Assembly: GCA_020634575.1 (NCBI GenBank) | Contig: JACKBM010000024.1 | Span: forward strand, 1-64,000 | Source: Ardenticatenales bacterium | Lineage (GTDB): Bacteria; Chloroflexota; Anaerolineae; Promineifilales; Promineifilaceae | Direction: 5' to 3' | DNA length: 64,000 bases | Part shown: one piece after another, positions 9,986 through 19,102 of the stretch | How the letters are laid out: each line of letters starts with the position of its first letter | How positions within the stretch are numbered: the stretch's first letter is position 1 | The notes under the pieces: model-generated | Told to the model about the DNA's origin: nothing | The model's input: the letters and a program-made list of their open reading frames with translations, nothing else | Database searches by the model: none | Made by a program: the position numbers and the translations under genes

Positions 9986-10031
9986 ACCAACTCGTCTTAA
10001 CGTTACCGGTTCAGAGCGAGGAAGTTAGCAT

Positions 10032-11018
10032 ATGAATCTTATTCTGATTCTAGGAGTCGGCGTTGCTGTATTGATGGTGCTGGGGGCAGGTATTGCCCTG
10101 ATTGGCGCCGGACGGGGCAATGTCGAGGAGCGCCTGGACCAGTTTGTGGGCAGCGCGCCGACCTTTGAGGTTGACGAGGCAGAAAATGTCATCGCCGGCC
10201 CTGATCTGGCTGATCGAATTGATCGCTCGCTGGCCGGGCGAAGTTCGACCGACCGAATCCGCGATCGCATCCTGAAAGCAGATCTCAAACTGCGGGTATC
10301 TGAATACATCGTTCTCCAGTTTGTGGTGATGGGTGTGGGTGGTCTGGTACTGTGGGCGCTGGTCGGTAGTCCCTGGCTAATTCCGGTTGGGGTCATCATC
10401 GGCGCTTTTATCCCGCGCATGGTCACCAATTTCCTGGCGACACGCAAGCTGAACAATTTTGACGGTCAGTTGAGCGACACCCTGAATCTCTGGGTGAACT
10501 CGCTACGTTCCGGTTACAGTGTGCTTCAGGGCATGGAGTCAATCGCGACCGAAATGCCGCCGCCGATTTCGCGTGAATTTGAGCGTGTGGTGCAGGAAGT
10601 GCGCCTGGGTTTAAGCCTGGATCAAGCGCTGGGCAACATGCTGCGCCGGGTCCCCAGTGAGGACCTTGACCTGGTGGTGACGGCGGTTAACATCCAGCGT
10701 GAAGTTGGTGGTAACCTGGCCGAAATCCTGGACGTTATCAGCTTCACAATCCGCGAGCGTGTCCGCATTAAGCGGGAAATTCGGACGCTGACGGCGCAGG
10801 TACGAGGCTCAGCCTATATTGTCACTGCGTTGCCGGTGGCGCTTGGTTTTATTCTCTATTTGATTAATCCCAGTTATGTGGAAGAGCTCTGGGCCATGGA
10901 AGCACCCTTCATCTGGCCCAATGTCTTCCCCTGTGGCTGGTTGGTGTTAGGCATTGCCGTTCTGATGATGATTGGTGGCTCCATGGCCATCCGCAAAATC
11001 GTTCAGATTGAAGTCTAA
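10032..11018 (+). CDS. tadB: TadB inner-membrane platform protein of the Tad pilus
   Basis: 328 residues. It has a hydrophobic N-terminal helix (about 3-25), a membrane pair at about 97-140, and a T2SF/GspF-type cytoplasmic domain around LSDTLNLWVNSLRSGYSVLQGMESIA ... GGNLAEILDVIS at 150-245. C-terminal membrane helices follow. TadB and TadC together form the membrane platform that couples the CpaF motor to pilin. A GAGGAAG ribosome site precedes the ATG, and it lies 47 bases after cpaF. Confidence 0.92.
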   Translation: MNLILILGVGVAVLMVLGAGIALIGAGRGNVEERLDQFVGSAPTFEVDEAENVIAGPDLADRIDRSLAGRSSTDRIRDRILKADLKLRVSEYIVLQFVVMGVGGLVLWALVGSPWLIPVGVIIGAFIPRMVTNFLATRKLNNFDGQLSDTLNLWVNSLRSGYSVLQGMESIATEMPPPISREFERVVQEVRLGLSLDQALGNMLRRVPSEDLDLVVTAVNIQREVGGNLAEILDVISFTIRERVRIKREIRTLTAQVRGSAYIVTALPVALGFILYLINPSYVEELWAMEAPFIWPNVFPCGWLVLGIAVLMMIGGSMAIRKIVQIEV

Positions 11019-11122
11019 GGGCAAATTCGTGTCGGCAAAATGGTCCGAATGACGTTGAGTGTATCAGCGGCGGTTACCAACTAACCAAAGCGACTCACAA
11101 GTTCGACTGATTGGGAGAAATT

Positions 11123-12067
11123 ATGGAAACACCAACCATTATTCTTGTAGCTCTGGTCATTGTGGCGGTCATCGCCGTGATCGGTAGCCTGGTGCTGATG
11201 CGGCGTTCAGAAGGTGATCCGCTGCAAGCACGTATTAATGAATATGCTGGGCGTGAAGAGCAGGTCAGTATTGATGACATCGAAATGTCGATGCCCATTA
11301 CGGACCGCGTTTTTCTGCCCATTATCCGGCGTATCAGCGATTTTGTGGTGCGGTATACACCACAAACAACGCTGGAACGGACAGCCGAGATGCTGGAGCA
11401 GGCAGGCGTGCGTCGCCTTTCTGCCGCTGAGTTCTGGGCCTGGCGGGGTGTAGCCACCTTCGCGATGGCCATCCTCTTCTTTATCATCCTCGGTGGCTAC
11501 GATCTCTCCACCCCGACGCGATTGGCTTATACGCTGCTGGCAACCGCTTTTGGTTTTATGTTGCCGCAGATGTTGCTGTCATCCAAAATCACCCGGCGGC
11601 AGCAAGCAATTATGAAGAAATTGCCGGACGCGCTGGACCTGATGACTATTTGTGTTGATGCCGGTCTGACGTTTGACGGGGCGATGTCGAAAGTGAATGA
11701 GAAGTGGGATGACCCGCTGGCCAACGACTTCGGCCGGGTTATCTATGAAATGCAGCTTGGTAAGTCACGCCGCCAGGCGTTGCGCGACATGTCTGACCGC
11801 ATGAACGTCGCCGATGTGACCAGCTTTATCGCCTCAGTATTGCAGGCGGACCAGCTGGGTGTGAGCGTCGGCCGGGTGTTGCGGATTCAGTCTGAGCAGA
11901 TGCGTTTGCGTCGCCGGCAGCGAGCTGAGGAAAAGGCGCAGCAAGCTTCCCTGAAGATGCTGTTTCCGCTGATCTTCCTCATTTTCCCATCGATGTTTGT
12001 TGTCTTGTTGGGACCGGCGATTTTCCGGGTTATCCGGAGCAGCGCCTTGCGGTCCATCACAGGTTAG
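11123..12067 (+). CDS. tadC: TadC inner-membrane platform protein of the Tad pilus
   Basis: 314 residues from ATG 11123, chosen because GGGAG sits 5 bases upstream; a TTG at 11111 overlaps that site. There is an N-terminal membrane helix, a second hydrophobic pair at about 115-150, the T2SF domain (LPDALDLMTICVDAGLTFDGAM ... LGVSVGRVLRIQSEQMRLRRR), and a final membrane helix with FPLIFLIFPSMFVVLLGPA. It is the partner of TadB. Prepilin peptidase, CpaB, the CpaC secretin and TadE/F are not in the window and must be encoded elsewhere. Confidence 0.92.
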   Translation: METPTIILVALVIVAVIAVIGSLVLMRRSEGDPLQARINEYAGREEQVSIDDIEMSMPITDRVFLPIIRRISDFVVRYTPQTTLERTAEMLEQAGVRRLSAAEFWAWRGVATFAMAILFFIILGGYDLSTPTRLAYTLLATAFGFMLPQMLLSSKITRRQQAIMKKLPDALDLMTICVDAGLTFDGAMSKVNEKWDDPLANDFGRVIYEMQLGKSRRQALRDMSDRMNVADVTSFIASVLQADQLGVSVGRVLRIQSEQMRLRRRQRAEEKAQQASLKMLFPLIFLIFPSMFVVLLGPAIFRVIRSSALRSITG

Positions 12068-12103
12068 GTCAGGGTATTACACCGGCCGATTCACTTTAAA
12101 ATT

Positions 12104-12150
12104 ACCGGCCGGTAGTTGTTCATCTATAGCTACCGGCCGGTTTTATTTTT
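12104..12150 (+). terminator. terminator built from two copies of ACCGGCCGGT
   Basis: ACCGGCCGGTAG (12104-12115) and CTACCGGCCGGT (12130-12141) form a 12-base stem with a 14-base loop, followed by TTTTATTTTT. Each arm is also a copy of the genome-wide decamer described elsewhere in this answer. It ends the tad cluster. Confidence 0.75.
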
Positions 12151-12169
12151 ATCACGAAGGCGGGTCATC

Positions 12170-12904
12170 TTGTATGGCGTAGCTGACCGCTGGCGCTCGC
12201 TGTCCAGGCGCAGGCCGGCGACACTGCTTAACTCGTTACTGGACATTTTTCTCCCTACTGTTTGTGTGCTTTGCCGCCAACCCGGAAAGATTGTGTGTCA
12301 GGCTTGCCTGGATGATTTGCCACGTGTGGCGACGCCGTTTTGCCACGCCTGTGGCCGGCCAACGCGCCAGGCTCGGGCCCATTGCCCCGCCTGCCGCCGC
12401 GAACCGCTGCCTCTACAGCAGGTCCGCGCCCCGCTGCTTTATGAGCAGAGCGTGCCCAGACTTATCCAACAATTCAAATACCATCACAAACGAACCCTGG
12501 CCGAACCCCTGGGCCAGTTGATGATCAATGTGTTGCCCGACCTAAGTCATGACATTGATCTTATTATTCCGTTGCCTTTGCACCCTCAGCGGCAGCGACA
12601 ACGCGGGTATAATCAGGCTGAACTCTTAGCAAATGAGGTGGCTGGTGCCCTGGACCGGCCGGTGGTCCTGACCGCCCTGCGACGCTCCCGGGCAACCCTG
12701 CCACAGGCTAAGCTGTCAGCTGCGGCGCGTCAGACGAATATCGCCGATGCGTTTGTCGCTGACCCGGAACTTGTTTCTGATCAGCAGGTCCTGCTGATTG
12801 ATGATGTTTGCACGACCGGGGCGACCCTGGCCAGTGCAGCCCAGGCGCTATTCGCCGCCGGCGCCCACACCGTAAGCGGGCTCTGTGCGGCACGCGCACC
12901 ATGA
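12170..12904 (+). CDS. comF: ComF family phosphoribosyltransferase-like protein
   Basis: About 244 residues from a TTG at 12170 with AAGG upstream. An upstream TTG at 12116 lies inside the terminator and is unlikely; the start remains uncertain. An N-terminal zinc ribbon has Cys pairs in CVLCRQPGKIVCQAC, FCHACG and CPACRRE. The phosphoribosyltransferase fold has the PRPP loop VLLIDDVCTTGATL near the C-terminus. ComF acts in DNA uptake for transformation in some bacteria, and its role elsewhere is less clear. The gene lies directly after the Tad pilus genes and before hpf. Confidence 0.88.
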   Translation: MYGVADRWRSLSRRRPATLLNSLLDIFLPTVCVLCRQPGKIVCQACLDDLPRVATPFCHACGRPTRQARAHCPACRREPLPLQQVRAPLLYEQSVPRLIQQFKYHHKRTLAEPLGQLMINVLPDLSHDIDLIIPLPLHPQRQRQRGYNQAELLANEVAGALDRPVVLTALRRSRATLPQAKLSAAARQTNIADAFVADPELVSDQQVLLIDDVCTTGATLASAAQALFAAGAHTVSGLCAARAP

Positions 12905-12919
12905 TACTAGGAGGCTCTT

Positions 12920-13486
12920 GTGGAACTTGCAATTAAAACTCGCAACCTTAAGCTAACGCCACGTTTGCAGAGTTATGTGGAGAACAAGACCGGACGACTG
13001 GATCGCTATATGCCCAATCTGGCCGAAGTCCGGGTCGACCTCTCCCAGTTCCAGACCCGCAGCGTAAATGATCGACAGGTGGCGCAAATAACCATCAGGG
13101 ACACGCGAGGCACGGTCCTCCGTGCCGAAGAACGTAGCAATGATATGTTCGCCGCCGTGGATTCGGTCATTGACAAGCTTTACCGGCAGATCAAGCGTTA
13201 TCGCGGTAAGCGGAGAGACCGGCGCCGGGAGTCCGCCGAGGTCTTTGTCGACCTGGAGCCAGTCCCCATTGAGGTGGACGAAGATGAAGTCAGCGACGGT
13301 CGCGAGGTTGTGCGCCGCAAGCAGTTTGAGGTTCGCCCCATGTCGCTGGACGAAGCCGTCGAGCAGATGGAATTGCTGGACCATGATTTTTACGTCTTTG
13401 TCAATGCGGATGCAGGGGCGGCGGTGAATGTGTTGTACCGGCGCCGTGATGGTGACTATGGCCTTCTGGAGCCAGAATTCAAGTAA
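12920..13486 (+). CDS. hpf: long-form ribosome hibernation promoting factor
   Basis: 188 residues. The GTG start is preceded by AGGAGG. The N-terminal domain (1-100) has the S30AE/YfiA fold with the basic stretch KLYRQIKRYRGKRRDRRR. The C-terminal domain (about 130-188) carries RRKQFEVRPMSLDEAVEQMELLDHDFYVFVNAD, the signature of the long form. This form pairs two 70S ribosomes into inactive 100S dimers in stationary phase. Confidence 0.93.
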   Translation: MELAIKTRNLKLTPRLQSYVENKTGRLDRYMPNLAEVRVDLSQFQTRSVNDRQVAQITIRDTRGTVLRAEERSNDMFAAVDSVIDKLYRQIKRYRGKRRDRRRESAEVFVDLEPVPIEVDEDEVSDGREVVRRKQFEVRPMSLDEAVEQMELLDHDFYVFVNADAGAAVNVLYRRRDGDYGLLEPEFK

Positions 13487-13489
13487 TCC

Positions 13490-14599
13490 ATGCCTGACAT
13501 AACGGCATTAGTAATGGTAGGGGCCGCCACGGCGGCCTCTACTGCTATCGGGTGGGTGAATGGCGCCCGCCGGGCGGCGGCGGCCGACCTGTTGACGTTG
13601 TTGGCGGCGGAGCCGGCGGTTGGCCGGTTGTTATTGGCGACGCCGACGCTGCAAGGGATGGTGTTACCGGCCGGTGTCGAACACGTGCCCACACCGCCTG
13701 GCCCCATTCATCTGGGCCGTTTCCTGGCCGAACTGGTTGAACGCGAACAGATTGAGAAGCTGCTTTATCTGGGCGGGGGCGCGGCCCCATTGCTGACGCC
13801 GGCTGAATTGGCTGAGTGTTGCAGCTGGCTGAGTTCAATGGCGCGGGGCGTCGTCACCAACAATCGCTTTGCCAGCGATTGGGCCGGTATTGCGCCGGCC
13901 AATTGTCTGGCTGATCATGCGGAGCGGCTACCGCGGGACAATATGTTGGGTTGGGTGCTGGGTGAAGAAGCCGGTCTGCCGGTAAAGGCGCTCGCCCCGA
14001 ATACCGCCACCCGGCTGGACATCGACACTCCCCTGGAACTGGTCATCCTGCAACGACATCCGCAGACCGCGCCGCAGTTGCGCCAGTTTTTAGCGCCCCT
14101 GCCACTCCCCATGGACCATTTTGAGACGATTTTGACTGGTCTGAGCCGGCCGGCCAGCCGCTGGTTGATATCCGGCCGGTTGGCACCGGGCCCCTGGAGC
14201 CGTTTGAATCAGGTCACCCAATGCTGGTTTCGCGTCTTGTCTGAGGAGCGCGGGATGGTCTCCAGCGGCCGGCAGACTGACGGCGCGGCCTTCTCCTTTT
14301 TTGCCGCGCACCTGGAAGCCGTCGGCCCGGAGCGTTTCTGGCGTCAGCTACAGGAACAGGCTGATGGGCTGTTAATTGACACGCGGGTTATGCTGGCCCA
14401 TCATAATCGTTGGCCCCCTGATACTGACCGCTTCGCCTCTGATCTTCTGCAGCCGGAACTGGTTGAAGATCCCTGGCTGCGGCAATTTACGATGGCAGCA
14501 GTTACTTCTGGCATTCCGCTTCTGCTGGGCGGCCATTCCTTGATGGCCGGCGCCCTCTATGCTATCTGTGACTTCCTGGCCGGGGATGTTAAAATATAG
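13490..14599 (+). CDS. hypothetical protein with weak nucleotidyltransferase-fold resemblance
   Basis: 369 residues, starting 4 bases after hpf. I do not recognise the family with certainty. The first half has the look of a MobA/CofC-like Rossmann nucleotidyltransferase: MVGAATAASTAIGWVNGA at the start, LYLGGGAAPLLTPAEL, then DNMLGWVLGEEAGLPV and RLDIDTPLELVIL, where CofC-like enzymes have a similar DIDTPxDL. The glycine-rich N-terminal substrate loop of true MobA is not clear. The C-terminal half (about 200-369) is unassigned. It overlaps nothing and is followed 2 bases later by the phosphatase gene, so the two are probably co-transcribed. Confidence 0.7.
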   Translation: MPDITALVMVGAATAASTAIGWVNGARRAAAADLLTLLAAEPAVGRLLLATPTLQGMVLPAGVEHVPTPPGPIHLGRFLAELVEREQIEKLLYLGGGAAPLLTPAELAECCSWLSSMARGVVTNNRFASDWAGIAPANCLADHAERLPRDNMLGWVLGEEAGLPVKALAPNTATRLDIDTPLELVILQRHPQTAPQLRQFLAPLPLPMDHFETILTGLSRPASRWLISGRLAPGPWSRLNQVTQCWFRVLSEERGMVSSGRQTDGAAFSFFAAHLEAVGPERFWRQLQEQADGLLIDTRVMLAHHNRWPPDTDRFASDLLQPELVEDPWLRQFTMAAVTSGIPLLLGGHSLMAGALYAICDFLAGDVKI

Positions 14600-14601
14600 T
14601 C

Positions 14602-15075
14602 ATGCCACACCTTCTTTTTGTTTGTACCGCCAACATCTGCCGCTCGCCGCTTGCCGAGGGCTATTTCCGCCAGAGGCTCCAGGAACAGGGGCTGGATGAC
14701 TGGATTGTCAGCTCCGCTGGGACCTGGGCTGAGCAGGTTCGGGGCGCTTCGCGCTATAGCGTGGAAGTGATGTCGGATATGGGTGTTGATATTGGCTCGC
14801 ATCGCGCCCGGATGATCGATGAGACCATTCTAGCCGGTGTGGATCTCATTTTGACGATGGAGTCTGGCCATGCCGAGGCGCTGCGGGCGGAGTTTCCGCG
14901 GCACGCGCACAAGGTATACCTGCTCAGCGCGATGGCGGGCCCGGAGTACAACATCGCCGACCCCTACGGTGGTCCGCGCACCGATTATGAGATGATGGCT
15001 CGCGATGTGACGCGTCTGATTGACGAAGGTTGGGAGCAGATTATGGCGCTGGGTTATAGAGCTGCTGAAGCCTGA
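14602..15075 (+). CDS. low molecular weight protein tyrosine phosphatase family protein
   Basis: 157 residues. The catalytic loop CTANICRS is at residues 8-15 (Cys8, Arg14), and the general-acid Asp lies in IADPYGGP near residue 119. These are the hallmarks of LMW-PTP (related to Wzb and arsenate reductase ArsC). Likely substrates are phosphotyrosine or phosphoarginine proteins; the sequence does not decide which. It follows the gene at 13490 with 2 bases between. Confidence 0.9.
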   Translation: MPHLLFVCTANICRSPLAEGYFRQRLQEQGLDDWIVSSAGTWAEQVRGASRYSVEVMSDMGVDIGSHRARMIDETILAGVDLILTMESGHAEALRAEFPRHAHKVYLLSAMAGPEYNIADPYGGPRTDYEMMARDVTRLIDEGWEQIMALGYRAAEA

Positions 15076-15082
15076 GTCAGGG

Positions 15083-15604
15083 CTACCATCCTTCGATGAA
15101 GGGCCGCCACTCGGTATGCCGCGAGAGGTGCGTGCCGAAACGATATTCGGCTGAGGCGGGCGGCTCAGTCGGCTGGCGCAGCAGCTTCATGTTGGCCTGG
15201 GCCAACAATTTGCCCCCTTTGCGACGGTTACAATTTTGACAGGCCGCAACCAGATTGGTCCAGGAGTGGGGGCCACCGGCATGCCGGGGCTCGATATGGT
15301 CAATGGTCAGCAGCGAGGTGCGCCGGCCGCAATATTGGCAGGTGAAATCATCCCGGCGCAGGATCTCGCGCTTGGAAAGTGCGATACGCGTGCGGGGCCG
15401 CTTGACCATATAATTGAGGCGGATAATTGAGGGAAGTTCGAACTTATGCTGATGGGTCTGGATGTAGCCGCGGCCATTCATGACAATCTCGGCTTTACCG
15501 AGATAAACCATAGACAAGGCCCGACGGGTGCTGCAAACGTTTAGGGGCTCAAAGTTTACGTTGAGCAGAAGCACTGCTTCATTGATGAAACTTTTTGCTA
15601 GCAT
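15083..15604 (-). CDS. HNH endonuclease family protein
   Basis: 173 residues. The HNH fold is at about 85-135: CQYCG, then LTIDHIEPRHAGGPHSWTNLVAAC and CQNCNRRKGG, giving two CxxC zinc pairs and the His-Asn-His set. The N-terminal part (about 1-80, VLLLNVNFEPLNVCSTRRAL) is typical of the widespread short HNH proteins found in Actinobacteria and Chloroflexota. No mobile element is attached. It is convergent with the phosphatase gene, 7 bases away. Confidence 0.88.
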   Translation of the reverse strand: MLAKSFINEAVLLLNVNFEPLNVCSTRRALSMVYLGKAEIVMNGRGYIQTHQHKFELPSIIRLNYMVKRPRTRIALSKREILRRDDFTCQYCGRRTSLLTIDHIEPRHAGGPHSWTNLVAACQNCNRRKGGKLLAQANMKLLRQPTEPPASAEYRFGTHLSRHTEWRPFIEGW

Positions 15605-15707
15605 AGTTCAAGTACAAAATGACAACGGTCAACAGTATAACGGGGCTTGAAAGTGAGGTCAACCGGTTATACCGACCTTAACCTGATGTTTACATGGGTG
15701 GAAAACG

Positions 15708-16463
15708 ATGAAAACGACTGCTCTGATCAGCCATCTGGATGAGTTCCTTCGTATCAATGAATATGCTGATTACGGGCCGCAGGGGTTGCAGGTAGAGGCG
15801 GCCAGAGATGAGATAAAACGGGTGGCTCTGGCCGTCGATTCGGCGCCGGCGGTCATTGCTGCAGCTGCAGAGTGGGGGGCCGATATGCTGCTGGTACACC
15901 ACGGCCTGTTCTGGGGGCCTACGCAGAATATCAGCGGGCCGCTGGGTCAGCGGGTGCGCGGGCTGCTGGGCGCTGATATGCACCTGTATGCAGCCCATCT
16001 GGCGCTGGATGGGCATGATCTGGTCGGTAACAATGCGGTCCTGGCTCAGATGTTTGATATTCTGGTTGAGAGCTGGTGGTGTACGCCCAAAAATCAGCCG
16101 ATTGGGGTTTTGGGGATGGCACCGGCCGGTACCACACTCGCCGATCTCACGGCCACGGTGGGCGAAAAGCTAGGTGCGCAGCCGCGTGTCCTGGCCCATG
16201 GTCCGGCGCAAGTCAGCCAGGTCGCCATCGTGTCCGGCTTTGGCGCTAACAATATTGCCGAGGCGGCGGCTCTGGGCGCCGATACCTTTCTGACGGGTGA
16301 GACCTCCCATGCCCAGTTCTGGGATGCCAGTGATTATGGTCTCAATCTGATTTACGCCGGCCACTATGCCACGGAGACCGTCGGCGTGCAGGCGCTGGGC
16401 CAACATCTCCAGGAAAAGTTCACCCTGGAGACCCGCTTCTTTGATTTTCCGACCGGGATGTAA
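15708..16463 (+). CDS. NIF3-like dinuclear metal protein (YbgI/YqfO family)
   Basis: 251 residues. Metal ligands are visible in LLVHHGLFWG (His-His), YAAHLALDGHD and, near the end, FLTGETSHAQF and YAGHYATETVGVQAL. The fold binds two metal ions. The family is often labelled GTP cyclohydrolase type 2 homologue, but its physiological role is unsettled. It is close to the minimal family length, without the central PII-like insert of longer versions. Confidence 0.9.
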   Translation: MKTTALISHLDEFLRINEYADYGPQGLQVEAARDEIKRVALAVDSAPAVIAAAAEWGADMLLVHHGLFWGPTQNISGPLGQRVRGLLGADMHLYAAHLALDGHDLVGNNAVLAQMFDILVESWWCTPKNQPIGVLGMAPAGTTLADLTATVGEKLGAQPRVLAHGPAQVSQVAIVSGFGANNIAEAAALGADTFLTGETSHAQFWDASDYGLNLIYAGHYATETVGVQALGQHLQEKFTLETRFFDFPTGM

Positions 16464-16467
16464 GGGC

Positions 16468-17871
16468 TCAGAGCGTGAATTGTTGGTCCATTTCCGGTAC
16501 GGTCACTTCCGGGTAGCCCAGTTCACGCAAGCCATCTGCAAAAGCAAACGAAGCGTCCGGCTCGCCATGGACGATGTAGGTATGCTTCGGCCGCTCGCTG
16601 ATGTGATCGGCCCATTCAAGTAGTTCACCCCGATCAGCATGGCCGCTCAGTCCATTGAGGACAGCAACTTCAGCTCGCAGATTGTATTCTTCGCCGAATA
16701 TTTTCACCCGCGGTTGTTTTTCCACGATCCGGCGGCCCAGCGTTTGGGGGGCCTGCCAGCCCGTGATCAGGATCGTATTACGCGGATCTTCCACATTGTT
16801 TTTCAGGTGATGCAGGATGCGCCCTGCTTCGGCCATGCCGCTGGCGCTGATAATCACTGAAGGTTCTGGATCGTCGTTGAGCGCTTTGGATTGGGAGACG
16901 GTCCGCGTGTAGCGCATGGTATCAAAGCCAAATGGGTCCGCTCCATTTTCCAGCATGAAGGTTTCCAGCTCTTCATCGTACGCTTCCGGATGCAGGCGAT
17001 AGATGCCGGTGGCGTCAATCGCCAATGGGCTATCCACGTAGACCGGCAGCTGGTCATTGATCCGCTCGGCGAGAACCAATTGGTGGATGCGGTACACGAG
17101 TTCCTGCGTCCGGCCGACGGCAAACGCCGGCATGATGAGCCGGCCGCCTCGTTTGGAAGTCCGGTTGATGATATCTGCCAGGGTGTCATCGGTGTCTTCA
17201 TTGGCTGGATGGAAGCGGTTGCCATACGTGCTTTCGCAGATAAGGATATCGGCTTCCTTGATGAAGGTCGGATCGCGCAGAATCGGCCGGTTTGGCCGGC
17301 CAATGTCGCCGCTGAAGACGAGGCGGACATCCTGTTTGCTCTCGTGATCTTCGATGTCCAAAGCAACCATGGCCGAACCCAGGATGTGGCCGGCGTCATA
17401 AAAGGTGAGATGCACACCGGGCGCGATTTCGCGGCTACGTTCATAGCCAATAGCGAGAAAATAGCGCAGGCTGTCGATGCTGTCTTCCACGGTATACAGC
17501 GGCTCGACCGGCGGTAACCCTTCCTTGGCTCGTTTTTTATTCACATATTCGACATCGTATTGCTGAATACGCGCGCTGTCACGCAGCATGATCGTACAGA
17601 GGTCGCGCGAGGCATAAGTGGCGACGATATCGCCTTTGAAGCCATTCTTGACCAGATTGGGGATATTGCCGCTGTGATCAATGTGAGCGTGGGAAAGAAC
17701 CAGGACGTCGATGGAGGCTGGGTCAAAGGGGAACTCAAGGTTTTTCTCGTAGCTCTCAGCGCGTTTGCCCTGATATAAACCGCAATCCAGTAGAATCCGC
17801 TTGCCGTTCACGGTGAGAAGATGGCGCGAACCGGTCACCGTCCGGGCGGCGCCGTGAAATGCGAGTTGCAT
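16468..17871 (-). CDS. beta-CASP metallo-beta-lactamase RNA hydrolase (CPSF73/Ysh1-like)
   Basis: 467 residues. Metallo-beta-lactamase motif HAHIDHSGNIP at about 63, further ligands in AGHILGSAM and VFSGDIGRPNRPI, then the beta-CASP domain (GRTQELVYRI, VYVDSPLAIDAT, ISASGMAEAGRILHHLKNN) and the C-terminal LSGHADRGELLEW and YIVHGEPDAS. These proteins cut RNA as endo- or exonucleases. It is followed 4 bases upstream by the RNase D gene in the same direction, so the two form a probable RNA-processing operon. Confidence 0.92.
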   Translation of the reverse strand: MQLAFHGAARTVTGSRHLLTVNGKRILLDCGLYQGKRAESYEKNLEFPFDPASIDVLVLSHAHIDHSGNIPNLVKNGFKGDIVATYASRDLCTIMLRDSARIQQYDVEYVNKKRAKEGLPPVEPLYTVEDSIDSLRYFLAIGYERSREIAPGVHLTFYDAGHILGSAMVALDIEDHESKQDVRLVFSGDIGRPNRPILRDPTFIKEADILICESTYGNRFHPANEDTDDTLADIINRTSKRGGRLIMPAFAVGRTQELVYRIHQLVLAERINDQLPVYVDSPLAIDATGIYRLHPEAYDEELETFMLENGADPFGFDTMRYTRTVSQSKALNDDPEPSVIISASGMAEAGRILHHLKNNVEDPRNTILITGWQAPQTLGRRIVEKQPRVKIFGEEYNLRAEVAVLNGLSGHADRGELLEWADHISERPKHTYIVHGEPDASFAFADGLRELGYPEVTVPEMDQQFTL

Positions 17872-17875
17872 AAAT

Positions 17876-19033
17876 CTAGCCTTCCTTTTGCTGAAGTTGT
17901 TCGATCAAATCGGCCGCGTAAGTTTTGAAGCGCCAGGGACCGAGCACATTCAGCTCGGCCAACTGGTCGATGGTTTGCGGGTTCTCATGGGCCAGAGCCC
18001 AGAGCGCGTCCCGGCTCAGGATGACATCAGATTCCACACCCCGGGCCTGGCCGCGCAGCTTGCGCCATTGATGAAGCATCTCATAGCGTTCGACGACGTC
18101 ATCGGGTGTGCGCGGCCGGCGTGGGGGCCGCTTGGGCGCTGCGCTGCCTTCGTTGTCCTGGATGATGCGCAGAATCTGCCGGCCATATCGCCTGATCTGG
18201 CCAAAGCTCATGCCGCGGATCTGCCGTAGATCCTCCATGTAGCGCGGTTTCTCCTCGGCCAGTAATAAGACAGTTTTATTGCCGAATATTTTGAAATGAG
18301 GTCGATTCTGCCGCCGGGCTTCCTGGTCGCGATAGATAAACAGAGCTTTGACAATCGCCTGTTCTTCCGGTTTCAGCTTGGTCACGCCATTGAGACGCCA
18401 GAAGTCGTCTGCTGAGAACGATGTGTCCGGCAATTTTACGACGCTCTGTTCGGCGAAAATCTCCTGGGCTTCTTCCCAGTAACCTTCAGACTTGATTTCG
18501 GCGACGAGAACATCGCGCAGGGCGGACAGGAAATGGGTGTCGCGCTGGGCGTAGGCCAGTTCGCCGGCCGATAATGGCCGGTGGCACCAGTTGGATTTCT
18601 GGTATTTCTTGTCCAACTCAACGTTGAAATAATGTTCCAGGACGTTGGCCAGACCTACTTTGCTATGGCCGAGGATGCGGACAGCCCACATCGTGTCAAA
18701 CAGGTTCTGCAACTGCCAGCCATAGTCGCGCTTCATGAGCATCAGATCGTACTCCGCTGCGTGGAAGATTTTCTCCACGCTCGGATCCTCGACCATGACG
18801 CCGAGTGGGCTGAGGTCCAGGCCGGCTTGCGGGTCGATGATGTAATCGTGGCCAGGCACCGAGATCTGAATCAGGCAGACACGCTCCTGGTAGGCATACA
18901 TGCTGTTGGATTCCAGATCGATGGAAAGCTGAGACTGCGGCTGCAGGACGGCCAGACATTGGCTCCAGGCAGCTGGGGTTTCAATAAACTCGTAATCAGG
19001 CAGATTCAATGATAGCTCCGCGGACATAGACAA
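17876..19033 (-). CDS. rnd: ribonuclease D
   Basis: 385 residues. The DEDD exonuclease domain (about 15-200) shows SIDLESNSMYAY (Asp-Glu), FHAAEYDLMLMKRDYG (Asp), and YAQRDTHFL (the DEDDy Tyr and last Asp). An HRDC domain follows at about 215-290 (KALFIYRDQEARRQNRP ... LRQIRGMSFGQIRRYG), and a second HRDC-like stretch ends the protein. RNase D trims tRNA 3' ends. It lies upstream of, and in one direction with, the beta-CASP hydrolase gene. Confidence 0.92.
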   Translation of the reverse strand: MSMSAELSLNLPDYEFIETPAAWSQCLAVLQPQSQLSIDLESNSMYAYQERVCLIQISVPGHDYIIDPQAGLDLSPLGVMVEDPSVEKIFHAAEYDLMLMKRDYGWQLQNLFDTMWAVRILGHSKVGLANVLEHYFNVELDKKYQKSNWCHRPLSAGELAYAQRDTHFLSALRDVLVAEIKSEGYWEEAQEIFAEQSVVKLPDTSFSADDFWRLNGVTKLKPEEQAIVKALFIYRDQEARRQNRPHFKIFGNKTVLLLAEEKPRYMEDLRQIRGMSFGQIRRYGRQILRIIQDNEGSAAPKRPPRRPRTPDDVVERYEMLHQWRKLRGQARGVESDVILSRDALWALAHENPQTIDQLAELNVLGPWRFKTYAADLIEQLQQKEG

Positions 19034-19102
19034 TACCTAATTGTACCAATCCCGTTCCTGAAACGCGACCCTCTGGAGTAGTACCGATGGTAAAATGAGG
19101 CG

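Noticed and set aside
15083..15604. HNH gene as part of a homing or mobile element
   Set aside because: No intron, intein, phage or transposase feature is around it; it matches a common stand-alone family.
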